This document shows positions 23,332 through 30,256 of a DNA stretch of 34,218 bases, piece by piece; position 1 is the stretch's first letter; every line of letters starts with the position of its first letter. The DNA is taken from positions 1 to 34,218 of the forward strand of contig JAUVXT010000002.1 of the NCBI GenBank assembly GCA_030603465.1. The letters are read 5' to 3'. The notes beneath the pieces were generated by a model, which worked only from the letters and a program-made list of their open reading frames with translations, did no database searches and was not told the DNA's origin. Made by a program: the position numbers and the translations under genes. Origin of the DNA: Deltaproteobacteria bacterium (GTDB lineage: Bacteria > Desulfobacterota > Syntrophia > Syntrophales > UBA2210).

Positions 23332-23489
23332 GAGACCCTAATAATTAAACAATAGAAAGATAACAGGTATCAGTTTCATGGTTAATAGCACATAATAACG
23401 GCGTTTATTAAAGTTGAAATATGAAGGGGGGTGATAGTGAAAATCGTTCTGGATATTCATAATTTTCATCAATCAAAGGAGGTAAAACA

Positions 23490-24662
23490 ATGAAAAAAGA
23501 TCGTTTTGTGCTTTCAATGTTTATAGTGTTCATACTGGTAACATGTCTGGTAATAGCAGTACCGGTTCACGCGAAGCTTGCCGGCGACAAGGTCAAGGTA
23601 GGAGGGCTGTTTGGGGTATCCGGTGTATGCGCGGAATGGGGGACGAACGGTAAAATCGGTACTGAGATAGCCGTGGAGGAAATCAATGCAGCCGGCGGGA
23701 TCGGTGGACTGCCCATAGAAATTACTTGGTATGATGATGAGTGCAAGGGCGCGCCCGTTATTCCCCTGGTTGAAAAACTTACAAAGAAGGATAAGGTCCT
23801 CGTTATTAATGGGCCCTGTCAGAGCTCAACCTGTGAAGTTGCCTTCCCTAAACTGAACAGGTTGAAGATCGTAAGCATCGCCTTTTGTTCTTCAAAACCG
23901 GGACTGTCAAAGCTGAGCAAATGGGGTTTCAGAAATACCCTGACCAGCGATAAGCAGCTCGATCCGGCCGTGAAGAAGTGGAAAGCGAAGTATGGCATAA
24001 AAACGGCTGTAGTTATCTATAATTCCGAGGATGCCGTCTCTACCGTTGAAGGTAAGAAGATCATGCCGGTCCTGTTTGAAAAACATGGCATCAAACTCCT
24101 GAAGATGTTCTCATTTCAGACTCAGACGGTCGATTTTGCGCCCTTTATAACGGAGATAAAAGCGCTAAATCCCGACGGTATAGGAATAGGGAGTTGTTAT
24201 GAGGCGGGAGCGAAGATTGCCATTGAAGCCAGGCGTCAGGGGATCAAGGCACAGTTTATCGGCGGTGCCTGTAACAGTACCCCCGGCTTGATAGAGGTAG
24301 GTGGCGAGGCAGTCGAGGGGTATTACGGTTCAACGGCGGCATGGATTCAGGGAAACCCTGATCCCCGCGTCATCAAGTTTGTCAAGGAATTTAAAAAGCG
24401 CTCACCTGCCGGTAAAGATCCGACTTACGGTGGGCTTCGTGCCTATGACAATATGTACATCATCAAGAAGGTCATAGAAGAAGAAGGCGTGACGAACAAG
24501 CCTGGAGATCTGCAGAAAGACAGGGAAAAGATTCGTCAGGGCTGGGCAAAATTGAAGAATTATCCGGGCATTTCCGGCGTTACAACAATGAACGAAGAGG
24601 GAGACGGCCAGGGAGGTGTCAAAACCCTAGTAGTCAAAGGTGGAGAGTTCCTTGTAAAATAA
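23490..24662 (+). CDS. ABC transporter periplasmic substrate-binding protein (LivJ/K-like), cysteine-rich
   Basis: This 390-residue protein is the extracytoplasmic receptor of the importer. A signal peptide covers residues 1-28 and probably ends at VHA; there is no good lipobox. The mature part has the two-lobe type I binding-protein fold (KVGGLFGVSGVCAEWG, EEINAAGGIGG, VINGPCQSS, TAVVIYNSEDA, ARRQGIKAQFIGG). Seven cysteines occur in the mature chain (47, 85, 110, 115, 133, 236 and 261). Several sit in loops that hold the ligand in related proteins (GVCAEWG, GPCQSSTC, AFCSS, GSCYEAG). This is more cysteine than usual in the family. AAAGGAGG lies seven bases before the ATG. The ligand is probably the compound degraded by the neighbouring enzymes. 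Confidence 0.93.
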   Translation: MKKDRFVLSMFIVFILVTCLVIAVPVHAKLAGDKVKVGGLFGVSGVCAEWGTNGKIGTEIAVEEINAAGGIGGLPIEITWYDDECKGAPVIPLVEKLTKKDKVLVINGPCQSSTCEVAFPKLNRLKIVSIAFCSSKPGLSKLSKWGFRNTLTSDKQLDPAVKKWKAKYGIKTAVVIYNSEDAVSTVEGKKIMPVLFEKHGIKLLKMFSFQTQTVDFAPFITEIKALNPDGIGIGSCYEAGAKIAIEARRQGIKAQFIGGACNSTPGLIEVGGEAVEGYYGSTAAWIQGNPDPRVIKFVKEFKKRSPAGKDPTYGGLRAYDNMYIIKKVIEEEGVTNKPGDLQKDREKIRQGWAKLKNYPGISGVTTMNEEGDGQGGVKTLVVKGGEFLVK

Positions 24663-24700
24663 TAGTGGATTTTGTCTCTGATAAACGAATAAAACGGACA

Positions 24701-24745
24701 GCCGGTTAGACTCTCTGCCCGCTTTCGGGTGGTGAGCTAACCGGC
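24701..24745 (+). terminator. Compound hairpin, possible terminator of the importer operon
   Basis: The perfect 9-bp outer arms GCCGGTTAG (24701-24709) and CTAACCGGC (24737-24745) enclose an inner stem CCCG-CTTT-CGGG (24718-24729). It starts 39 bases after the binding-protein stop. There is no U-run after the stem, so it may instead protect the mRNA 3' end or act with the next hairpin. Confidence 0.5.
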
Positions 24746-24767
24746 AAAGAGTATGTGCTCTACCTAT

Positions 24768-24834
24768 AAATCCCATATCCCGGAAGAATATTAGATTCAT
24801 ATGTGAAGGATGGATTTTCCGGGATACGGGATTT
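24768..24834 (+). repeat. Long inverted repeat (18-bp arms, one mismatch)
   Basis: The left arm AAATCCCATATCCCGGAA (24768-24785) pairs with TTCCGGGATACGGGATTT (24817-24834) at 17 of 18 positions around a 31-nt loop. It is the strongest RNA-fold candidate in the window. It could be a terminator for both directions, a protein-binding site or the remnant of a small mobile repeat. Confidence 0.6.
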
Positions 24835-25045
24835 GTAGATAATGCAATTAAAAAAGTGTGATCGTAAAATGCGAATAGGAGAGATCGTTGTGATGAAAGG
24901 AGCCGCTGATGTGTGGTTCGTAACAGTCGAGTGGGTAACTATCCCATGAGATCAGAAGAAGCTATTCTGTAAGGTAGTTGGCGTAAATTCGCGATGCGAC
25001 ATTATATTCCTTTTGCGGGATCATTAATAAACGGAGGATAAATAT

Positions 25046-25999
25046 ATGATGAAATCTTACGAAGAATTGAGAGAAGTCATCGACAAGAAGAACAGGGGTC
25101 TGCGTGACAAAGTCATGTCACTGGAAGATGCCATCGGATTGATCCAAGACGGTGATCATGTTGCTTCGGGCGGCTGCCACTATTCCAAGACGGCAATGGC
25201 GGCAGTTTGGGAGATGATACGGCAGAAGAAGAGGGATATAACCTATTCCAGAAGCATTGCTTCGACGGAAGGGGATCTTCTTCTGGTGGCAGGTGTGGTT
25301 AAGCGTGTTGTTTCAAGCTGGTTCAGCCCGGGGGTTACCTGGGGTGTGTCCAGGGTAATGCGTCATTACACGCAGAATAAAATTGCGGAATTTGAAGAGT
25401 GGAGCCACATGAGCCTCGGTCTTCGGTATCGAGCGGGGGCTATGGGAATCCCCTTTATCCCGGCAAGAGCTATGATGGGATCAGACCTATTCCCCCGATT
25501 ATCGGATATAAAAGAAATGGAATGTCCCTTTACGGGCGAGAAGCTGGCGCTTATACCGGCCCTCAATCCCGATGTGGCCATTATACATGCGCAGCGTTGC
25601 GATGCCTATGGAAATGTGCAATTGGACGGGCTCCCCTTTATGGACAAAGACATAGCCCTTGCCGCCAATAAGGTTATTGTTACAACCGAGCGGATTGTCA
25701 GCAATGATCAGATTCGAAGGGCGCCGGATCGTACTGCAATAGGTTTCTTCTGTGTCGATGCGGTGGTAGAGGTTCCCTATGGATGCCTTCCTCACGAATG
25801 TTACGGGCAATATGAGCCGGCATTCAAACACATGGATTACTACGTAAAGCTGATGATGGGCAGGGGTCCCGACGGCGTAAAGGAATACTTGGATGAGTAT
25901 GTTTATGCTCCGGCCAACTGGAATGAGTATATTGAAAAGATTGGATTCAAGAATATTCTGGATGCAACCATCGAAGGAAGGGGGATTTACAATGACTAA
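25046..25999 (+). CDS. CoA-transferase subunit A, glutaconate CoA-transferase type
   Basis: This 317-residue protein is similar in length and motifs to glutaconate CoA-transferase subunit A (GctA, about 320 residues). Landmarks are LIQDGDHVASGGCHYSKT, SPGVTWGVSRVMRHY, ALNPDVAIIHAQRCDAYGNV, NDQIRRAPDRTAIGFFCVDAV and VPYGCLPHECYGQYEP. Family I CoA-transferases move CoA between acids through a glutamyl-CoA ester formed on subunit B. The ATG is seven bases after GGAGG, and subunit B overlaps its end by eight bases. The pair could activate a dicarboxylic or aromatic intermediate using acetyl-CoA or succinyl-CoA. The true acid pair is not known, and distant family members are often annotated only as 'CoA transferase'. 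Confidence 0.88.
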   Translation: MMKSYEELREVIDKKNRGLRDKVMSLEDAIGLIQDGDHVASGGCHYSKTAMAAVWEMIRQKKRDITYSRSIASTEGDLLLVAGVVKRVVSSWFSPGVTWGVSRVMRHYTQNKIAEFEEWSHMSLGLRYRAGAMGIPFIPARAMMGSDLFPRLSDIKEMECPFTGEKLALIPALNPDVAIIHAQRCDAYGNVQLDGLPFMDKDIALAANKVIVTTERIVSNDQIRRAPDRTAIGFFCVDAVVEVPYGCLPHECYGQYEPAFKHMDYYVKLMMGRGPDGVKEYLDEYVYAPANWNEYIEKIGFKNILDATIEGRGIYND

Positions 26000-26774
26000 G
26001 TTAGATTACAACACAGCCGAACTGGTTGCCATTATGAGCGCCAGGTTCCTCGAGGATGGAAAGATTGTCTTTGGCGGAGCCGGGATGCCTTTAATATCCT
26101 GTATACTCGCGCAGAAATTACATGCACCCACATTAACCATTCTCTTTGAAGGGGGTGTAATAGGACCGGATATACAAATAGGGAAATTGCCTCCAAGTAC
26201 CAATGAGCAGAGGGCGGCCAGAAGGGCCAATATGCTACTTTCGATTACGGACATTCTGCTTCTTCAGCAAAGGGGATATGTAGATTATGGATTTCTTGGG
26301 GGCGCCCAGATCGATCAGTACGGGAACCTGAACAGCTCCTTTATCGGCGATCCCGATAATCCGAAGGTCAGACTTCCCGGGACCGGTGGCGCCAATGATA
26401 TAGCAAGTCTGGCATCGAAAATACTGGTGGCCATGCATCATGAGAAGAAGCGCTTCGTAGAGAAGGTCGACTTCATTACCACCCCGGGCTACCTGCAGGG
26501 TGGAACCAGCCGCAAGGATGCCGGTTTGCTTGCCGGAGGCATTTACAAGGTTATAACGCACCTGGGCATATTCGGATTTGAGAAAGAGTCTAAGAGGATG
26601 TGCCTGGAGACCCTTCACCCGGGTGCAACAATAGAAGAGGTCGAGGAGAGGACGGGATTTGAAATGATCATACCCGATAAAATCGAGTATACCAAGGCTC
26701 CAACGGAGAAGGAGCTTACCATTTTGAGGGAACTTGATCCCGATAAACGGTATACCACACCAAAAGCGGAATAG
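25992..26774 (+). CDS. CoA-transferase subunit B, glutaconate CoA-transferase type
   Basis: This 260-residue protein is the catalytic partner of subunit A. E53 in ILFEGGVIG lies at nearly the same position as the active-site Glu54 of glutaconate CoA-transferase subunit B. Other marks are GKIVFGGAGMPL, DYGFLGGAQIDQYGNLN and LPGTGGANDIASLA. The start is the ATG at 25992, which overlaps the end of subunit A; an earlier in-frame ATG (25893) would run through the previous gene. AAGGAAGGGGG lies upstream, in the end of subunit A. The two subunits should form a heterotetramer in the cytoplasm. Confidence 0.9.
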   Translation: MTKLDYNTAELVAIMSARFLEDGKIVFGGAGMPLISCILAQKLHAPTLTILFEGGVIGPDIQIGKLPPSTNEQRAARRANMLLSITDILLLQQRGYVDYGFLGGAQIDQYGNLNSSFIGDPDNPKVRLPGTGGANDIASLASKILVAMHHEKKRFVEKVDFITTPGYLQGGTSRKDAGLLAGGIYKVITHLGIFGFEKESKRMCLETLHPGATIEEVEERTGFEMIIPDKIEYTKAPTEKELTILRELDPDKRYTTPKAE

Positions 26775-26807
26775 ATAATACCCGGATATTTCGGACAATA
26801 ATCTTAC

Positions 26808-26839
26808 GGGACCTCTGGAATTATTCTTTCAGGGGTCTC
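26808..26839 (+). terminator. Possible terminator hairpin after the CoA-transferase genes
   Basis: The arms GGGACCTCTG (26808-26817) and CAGGGGTCTC (26830-26839) pair over ten positions with two G-U wobbles, around a 12-nt loop. The downstream sequence is only moderately T-rich (ATATTGATGTTATTTC), so efficiency is uncertain. Confidence 0.45.
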
Positions 26840-26898
26840 ATATTGATGTTATTTCAGAGAGAACAAGCGATAAGACTTTATCGGGAGGAAAACATGAT

Positions 26899-29064
26899 AT
26901 GAATAATAATAGAATAAAAAATCTTGAATATCTTTTTAATCCGCGGTCAATCGCGATTTTAGGCGCGTCTTCAGACCTGAATAAACTGAGCGGCAGGCCC
27001 CTGGCTTATATGCTTCGTTTTGGTTATCCGGGGAAGATCTACCCCATAAATCCGAAATACGATGAGATTGCGGGTATCAAGTGTTATCCCAGTCTGGACG
27101 ATGTGCCGGGTGATATTGATATACTCATGGTCATAGTTCCTACCAAATACGTACTGCCGAACCTGGAGAAGGGACTTCGTAAAGGCGTAAAGGCGGCCGT
27201 TGTTATAAGTGGAGGATTTTCTGAGGTCGGTGAAGATGGCAGAAAAGAACAACTTAAACTGACTGAATTCGCGAAAGAGACGGGGATGCTTATCTACGGT
27301 CCCAACACGAATGGATTTGTCAGCATTGTTAACAAGACGGTGGCAACATTTTCACAGTCCGTCGAGGTCATTAAGGAGATGATACCGGGAAATACGGGGC
27401 TCATCACACAGAGTGGCGCCTTTGGAGCCACCATATTTGATCGGGCCATGAAGGTGGGTCTTGGCATGAGTCACTGGGCGGCAACGGGAAATGAAGCGGA
27501 TCTGGAGTTCTGTGATTTTCTTGAATACATGGTTGATGATCCGCAGACGAAGGTGATAGCAGGATTCCTGGCAGGTGTCGAGGATGGTCAAAAGTTTATC
27601 AGCGCATTAGACCGGGCCGCGAAAAAGGGCAAACCGGTGATTATCTTGAAGGTTGGTGGTACTGAAGCTTCTCAGAGGGCCGCTCAATCGCATACCGGAA
27701 CCATTATCGGGTCGGCGGAATCTTATGACGCGATTTTCAAACAAAAGGGAGTGATTGTTGCGAAGGATGTTCATGATTTGATCGATTATTCGATGGCCTT
27801 ATCGTCAACAGATACCTATCCTCGTGGGAAAAGGGTTGGGATCATGACCGAGTCGGGGGGTGGCGGAATACTCCTGACGGAACGCTGCACCGAGTTTGGA
27901 ATGACGGTTCCTGAAGTGACGGGGTCAACGGCTGAAAAGCTGAAGGAGGTCGTTCCGGCCTTCGGTTCGATAAAGAACCCGATCGATCTTACAGGACAAA
28001 CCCTGAGTGTTCCGGGGTTGATCAAGGATGCCACGGAAGTGATGATGAAAGTGGATGATTTTGATATCGTTGTACCCTTTCTTCTGATGTCAAAGGCCAC
28101 CGCCGAAATCAGAGCCAGGGGGCTTACGGATATAGCCCGTGACTACAAGGGCGGCAAGACCATGGTGGTTTGCTGGCCCGAAGGACCAAAAGAGTGGGTC
28201 AAACATCTTACCGATAATGGCATCCATGTATCTGAAACGGCTACCGGTTGTGCCGAGATCATGAACGCGATTGTCAGCTATGATGAATTCAGGAGAAAAT
28301 ACAAGACACCCGAACCTCTGGATGAGAAATTGGTAGAGATGCCTTCCGACCGCAGGGAAAGGGCGATGAAGATCATTCAGGGTGCGCGAGATAGAGGCGA
28401 TAAGTCACTGAATGAGTACGAGGCAAAAGGGGTTCTTCAGGCTTACGGCATTCCCACGGTGGAGGAAGCCTTGGCGAATTCTCCCGATGAAGCGGCCAGC
28501 ATAGCCGGAAAGATCGGATATCCCGTCGTTGCAAAGCTTGTTTCTTCCGACATACTTCACAAAACGGAGGCGGGTGTTATCAGGTTGAACATTGAATCGG
28601 AAGGTCAATTGAAAAATGCCTATGAAGAAGTTATCGCGAACGGGAAGAAATATAGGGCTGATGCAAGAATACAGGGAGTATTGATTCAGAAAATGATCGT
28701 TGAGAAGGGTGTTGAAACGATCATCGGTGTCTCCCGCAAAGAACCCTTTGGACCGGCAATGATGTTTGGTCTGGGAGGAATCCTTGTAGAAGTTATGAAG
28801 GATGTATCCATAAAGGTCTTACCTGTGAGTACGGTGGATATGGAAAATATGGTTCGGGAGATTTGTGGATATAAGATTCTTCAGGGTGTGAGAGGTAGAA
28901 AAGCGTCTGATATTGCCGCCATTTCCAATACCCTGCTCAAGGTTGCCTGTCTGGCCAACGATTTCAAAGATGTTATCGCTGAATTGGATATAAATCCCCT
29001 GATCGCCCTGGAATATGGGAAAGGCGTAAAAGCAGTCGATGCCCTCATATTGCTGAAGGGATAA
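26899..29064 (+). CDS. Fused ADP-forming acyl-CoA synthetase (alpha-beta)
   Basis: This 721-residue single-chain enzyme joins the CoA-binding alpha part (residues 1-460) and the ATP-grasp beta part (about 490-720). The CoA-binding Rossmann motif is AILGASSDLNKLSG, the expected phosphohistidine is H265 in AAQSHTGTIIGS, and the ATP-grasp marks are GYPVVAKLVSSDILHKTEAG, VLIQKMIVEKGVETIIG and MMFGLGGILVEVMKD. It makes ATP from an acyl-CoA, ADP and phosphate. It is the second enzyme of this kind in the window and is organised differently from the split pair at 3933-6117, so the two probably act on different acyl groups. GGGAGG precedes the start. It follows a CoA-transferase pair, which may provide or use the same CoA esters. 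Confidence 0.94.
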   Translation: MNNNRIKNLEYLFNPRSIAILGASSDLNKLSGRPLAYMLRFGYPGKIYPINPKYDEIAGIKCYPSLDDVPGDIDILMVIVPTKYVLPNLEKGLRKGVKAAVVISGGFSEVGEDGRKEQLKLTEFAKETGMLIYGPNTNGFVSIVNKTVATFSQSVEVIKEMIPGNTGLITQSGAFGATIFDRAMKVGLGMSHWAATGNEADLEFCDFLEYMVDDPQTKVIAGFLAGVEDGQKFISALDRAAKKGKPVIILKVGGTEASQRAAQSHTGTIIGSAESYDAIFKQKGVIVAKDVHDLIDYSMALSSTDTYPRGKRVGIMTESGGGGILLTERCTEFGMTVPEVTGSTAEKLKEVVPAFGSIKNPIDLTGQTLSVPGLIKDATEVMMKVDDFDIVVPFLLMSKATAEIRARGLTDIARDYKGGKTMVVCWPEGPKEWVKHLTDNGIHVSETATGCAEIMNAIVSYDEFRRKYKTPEPLDEKLVEMPSDRRERAMKIIQGARDRGDKSLNEYEAKGVLQAYGIPTVEEALANSPDEAASIAGKIGYPVVAKLVSSDILHKTEAGVIRLNIESEGQLKNAYEEVIANGKKYRADARIQGVLIQKMIVEKGVETIIGVSRKEPFGPAMMFGLGGILVEVMKDVSIKVLPVSTVDMENMVREICGYKILQGVRGRKASDIAAISNTLLKVACLANDFKDVIAELDINPLIALEYGKGVKAVDALILLKG

Positions 29065-29091
29065 ATGAAAGAGAAAACAGAGGGAATTGAT

Positions 29092-29304
29092 ATGAACGAT
29101 TCTAAAAAAGGTAGCATTTCTGGGAAAGAAGAAAAAAAAGCAGACCTTTCTTATCTCAGAGGTTACTGCCGCGTATGCAATCGACACTATTTCTACAAAC
29201 ATCACATCGATACGGAGCATGTTCAGCTTCGCCAGTACCATAGCGGTGTCTGTCAGAAGTGCCGGAAAAAGTGTGTGCGAATCGATTCGATAACGAGGAG
29301 TTAA
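29092..29304 (+). CDS. Small CxxC-CxxC zinc-ribbon-like protein
   Basis: This protein of about 70 residues has a charged, Lys-rich N-terminus and two cysteine pairs, YCRVCNRHYFYKHH and GVCQKCRKKCVR, that could bind zinc or another metal. I chose ATG at 29092 because AGAGGG stands seven bases upstream; an ATG at 29065, directly after the preceding stop, would add nine residues. It lies between the fused synthetase and an amidohydrolase whose start is two bases after its stop, so it seems to be a real gene of the operon. I do not recognise a named family. It could be a metal-binding or nucleic-acid-binding accessory protein, or a small partner subunit of a neighbouring enzyme. Confidence 0.7.
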   Translation: MNDSKKGSISGKEEKKADLSYLRGYCRVCNRHYFYKHHIDTEHVQLRQYHSGVCQKCRKKCVRIDSITRS

Positions 29305-29306
29305 GT

Positions 29307-30131
29307 ATGATTATAGATTTTCATGTCCATACTGCCTATTATCAGACCATGACCCGGAGTTACGCGGATTATATTCGCAGCAAATGGGGCGATCGCACGG
29401 ATTGGCTGATAGAAACATATTCATCGCCCGAGGCCTTTCTCGGATTGATGGACGAAGGGGGTATCGATTATGCCGTGATACTGGCGGAATTGGCGCCGAT
29501 TACCACCGGGATTGCGGATAATGAATATGTGGCCGAGTTTTGCTCCAAAAGCCCCCGGCTGATACCCTTTGCCAGCGTCAATCCCTGTACTTCCCCCTTG
29601 CCGGCCAAAGAACTGGAAAAGCTGGTACTGGAGTACGGTTTTCGAGGATTGAAACTCTATCCTACTTACCAGCATTATTATCCCAATGATGCCATGATCT
29701 ATCCGCTCTACGCGAAAGCTCAGGAACTGGGTATGCCGGTATCCATGCATTTAGGGTCATCGATATTTACAGGTTCCAGACTGAAGTATGGAGATCCTCT
29801 CTATATTGATGATGTGGCCGTGGATTTCCCTGAACTGACGCTGGTTCAGTGTCACAGTGGCCGTCCCTTCTGGTATGACCGGGCATTCGGACTGGCCAGG
29901 CTTCATGAGAATGTCTATATGGAGATATCAGGTCTTCCCCCGACACTGCTTTTGAAATATTTTCCAGACATGGATAGGATAGCGGACAAGGTGATATATG
30001 GGTCGGATTGGCCCGGAGTGCCGACCATCAAGGAGAATATCCAGGTCATAAAGGGCCTGGAGATGAGCGATGATTCAAAGCAAAAGATCCTTGGTGTCAA
30101 TGCGGCCAGGGTATTGGGCATAGAATCATAA
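29307..30131 (+). CDS. Amidohydrolase-2 family hydrolase or decarboxylase
   Basis: This 274-residue TIM-barrel protein belongs to the group with ACMSD, gamma-resorcylate decarboxylase and related lactone hydrolases. The metal ligands are visible: H6 and H8 (IIDFHVHTAYY), the His in VSMHLGSS, the His in VQCHSGRPFW and the Asp in IYGSDWPG. The ATG at 29307 follows GAGGAG; a longer frame from 29259 is within the previous gene. Members act as non-oxidative decarboxylases or as hydrolases of ring-fission products. The substrate is unknown; context suggests a cyclic intermediate. It is the last gene before a 125-bp gap with a promoter-like site. Confidence 0.88.
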   Translation: MIIDFHVHTAYYQTMTRSYADYIRSKWGDRTDWLIETYSSPEAFLGLMDEGGIDYAVILAELAPITTGIADNEYVAEFCSKSPRLIPFASVNPCTSPLPAKELEKLVLEYGFRGLKLYPTYQHYYPNDAMIYPLYAKAQELGMPVSMHLGSSIFTGSRLKYGDPLYIDDVAVDFPELTLVQCHSGRPFWYDRAFGLARLHENVYMEISGLPPTLLLKYFPDMDRIADKVIYGSDWPGVPTIKENIQVIKGLEMSDDSKQKILGVNAARVLGIES

Positions 30132-30199
30132 ACGGCGGCATTGACGACGATGAATGTCGATTCACATAAACTAAAAACTGAATTTCCGATATGCGGCAT

Positions 30200-30229
30200 T
30201 TCAGAACGCTCATAACCTATTAATATAAT
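30200..30229 (+). promoter_or_regulatory. Candidate promoter for the glutamine synthetase-like gene
   Basis: A TTCAGA (-35, 4/6 matches, 30200-30205) and a perfect TATAAT (30224-30229) are 18 bases apart. Transcription would begin near 30236, just before the ribosome site AAGGAGG of the gene starting at 30257. Confidence 0.45.
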
Positions 30230-30256
30230 GTATTATTACCTTTGAAGGAGGGTTTG

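Larger units (their letters stand above)
24663..25045. other. Non-coding interval with two long hairpins
   Basis: This 383-bp stretch separates the importer operon from the CoA-transferase genes. It contains a compound hairpin (24701-24745) and a larger imperfect inverted repeat (24768-24834). From 24835 on I see no clear promoter; a possible 18-codon frame at 24893-24949 has a good ribosome site but no other support. Confidence 0.55.

Noticed and set aside
23437..23493. A short GTG-started frame overlapping the start of the binding-protein gene
   Set aside because: The binding-protein gene has its own strong AAAGGAGG, so coupling is not needed. The frame could be chance.
24893..24949. An 18-codon frame with AGGAGAG nine bases upstream
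   Set aside because: Good spacing alone is weak evidence for so short a frame. No conservation data, and the codons show no leader-peptide pattern such as repeated regulatory amino acids.
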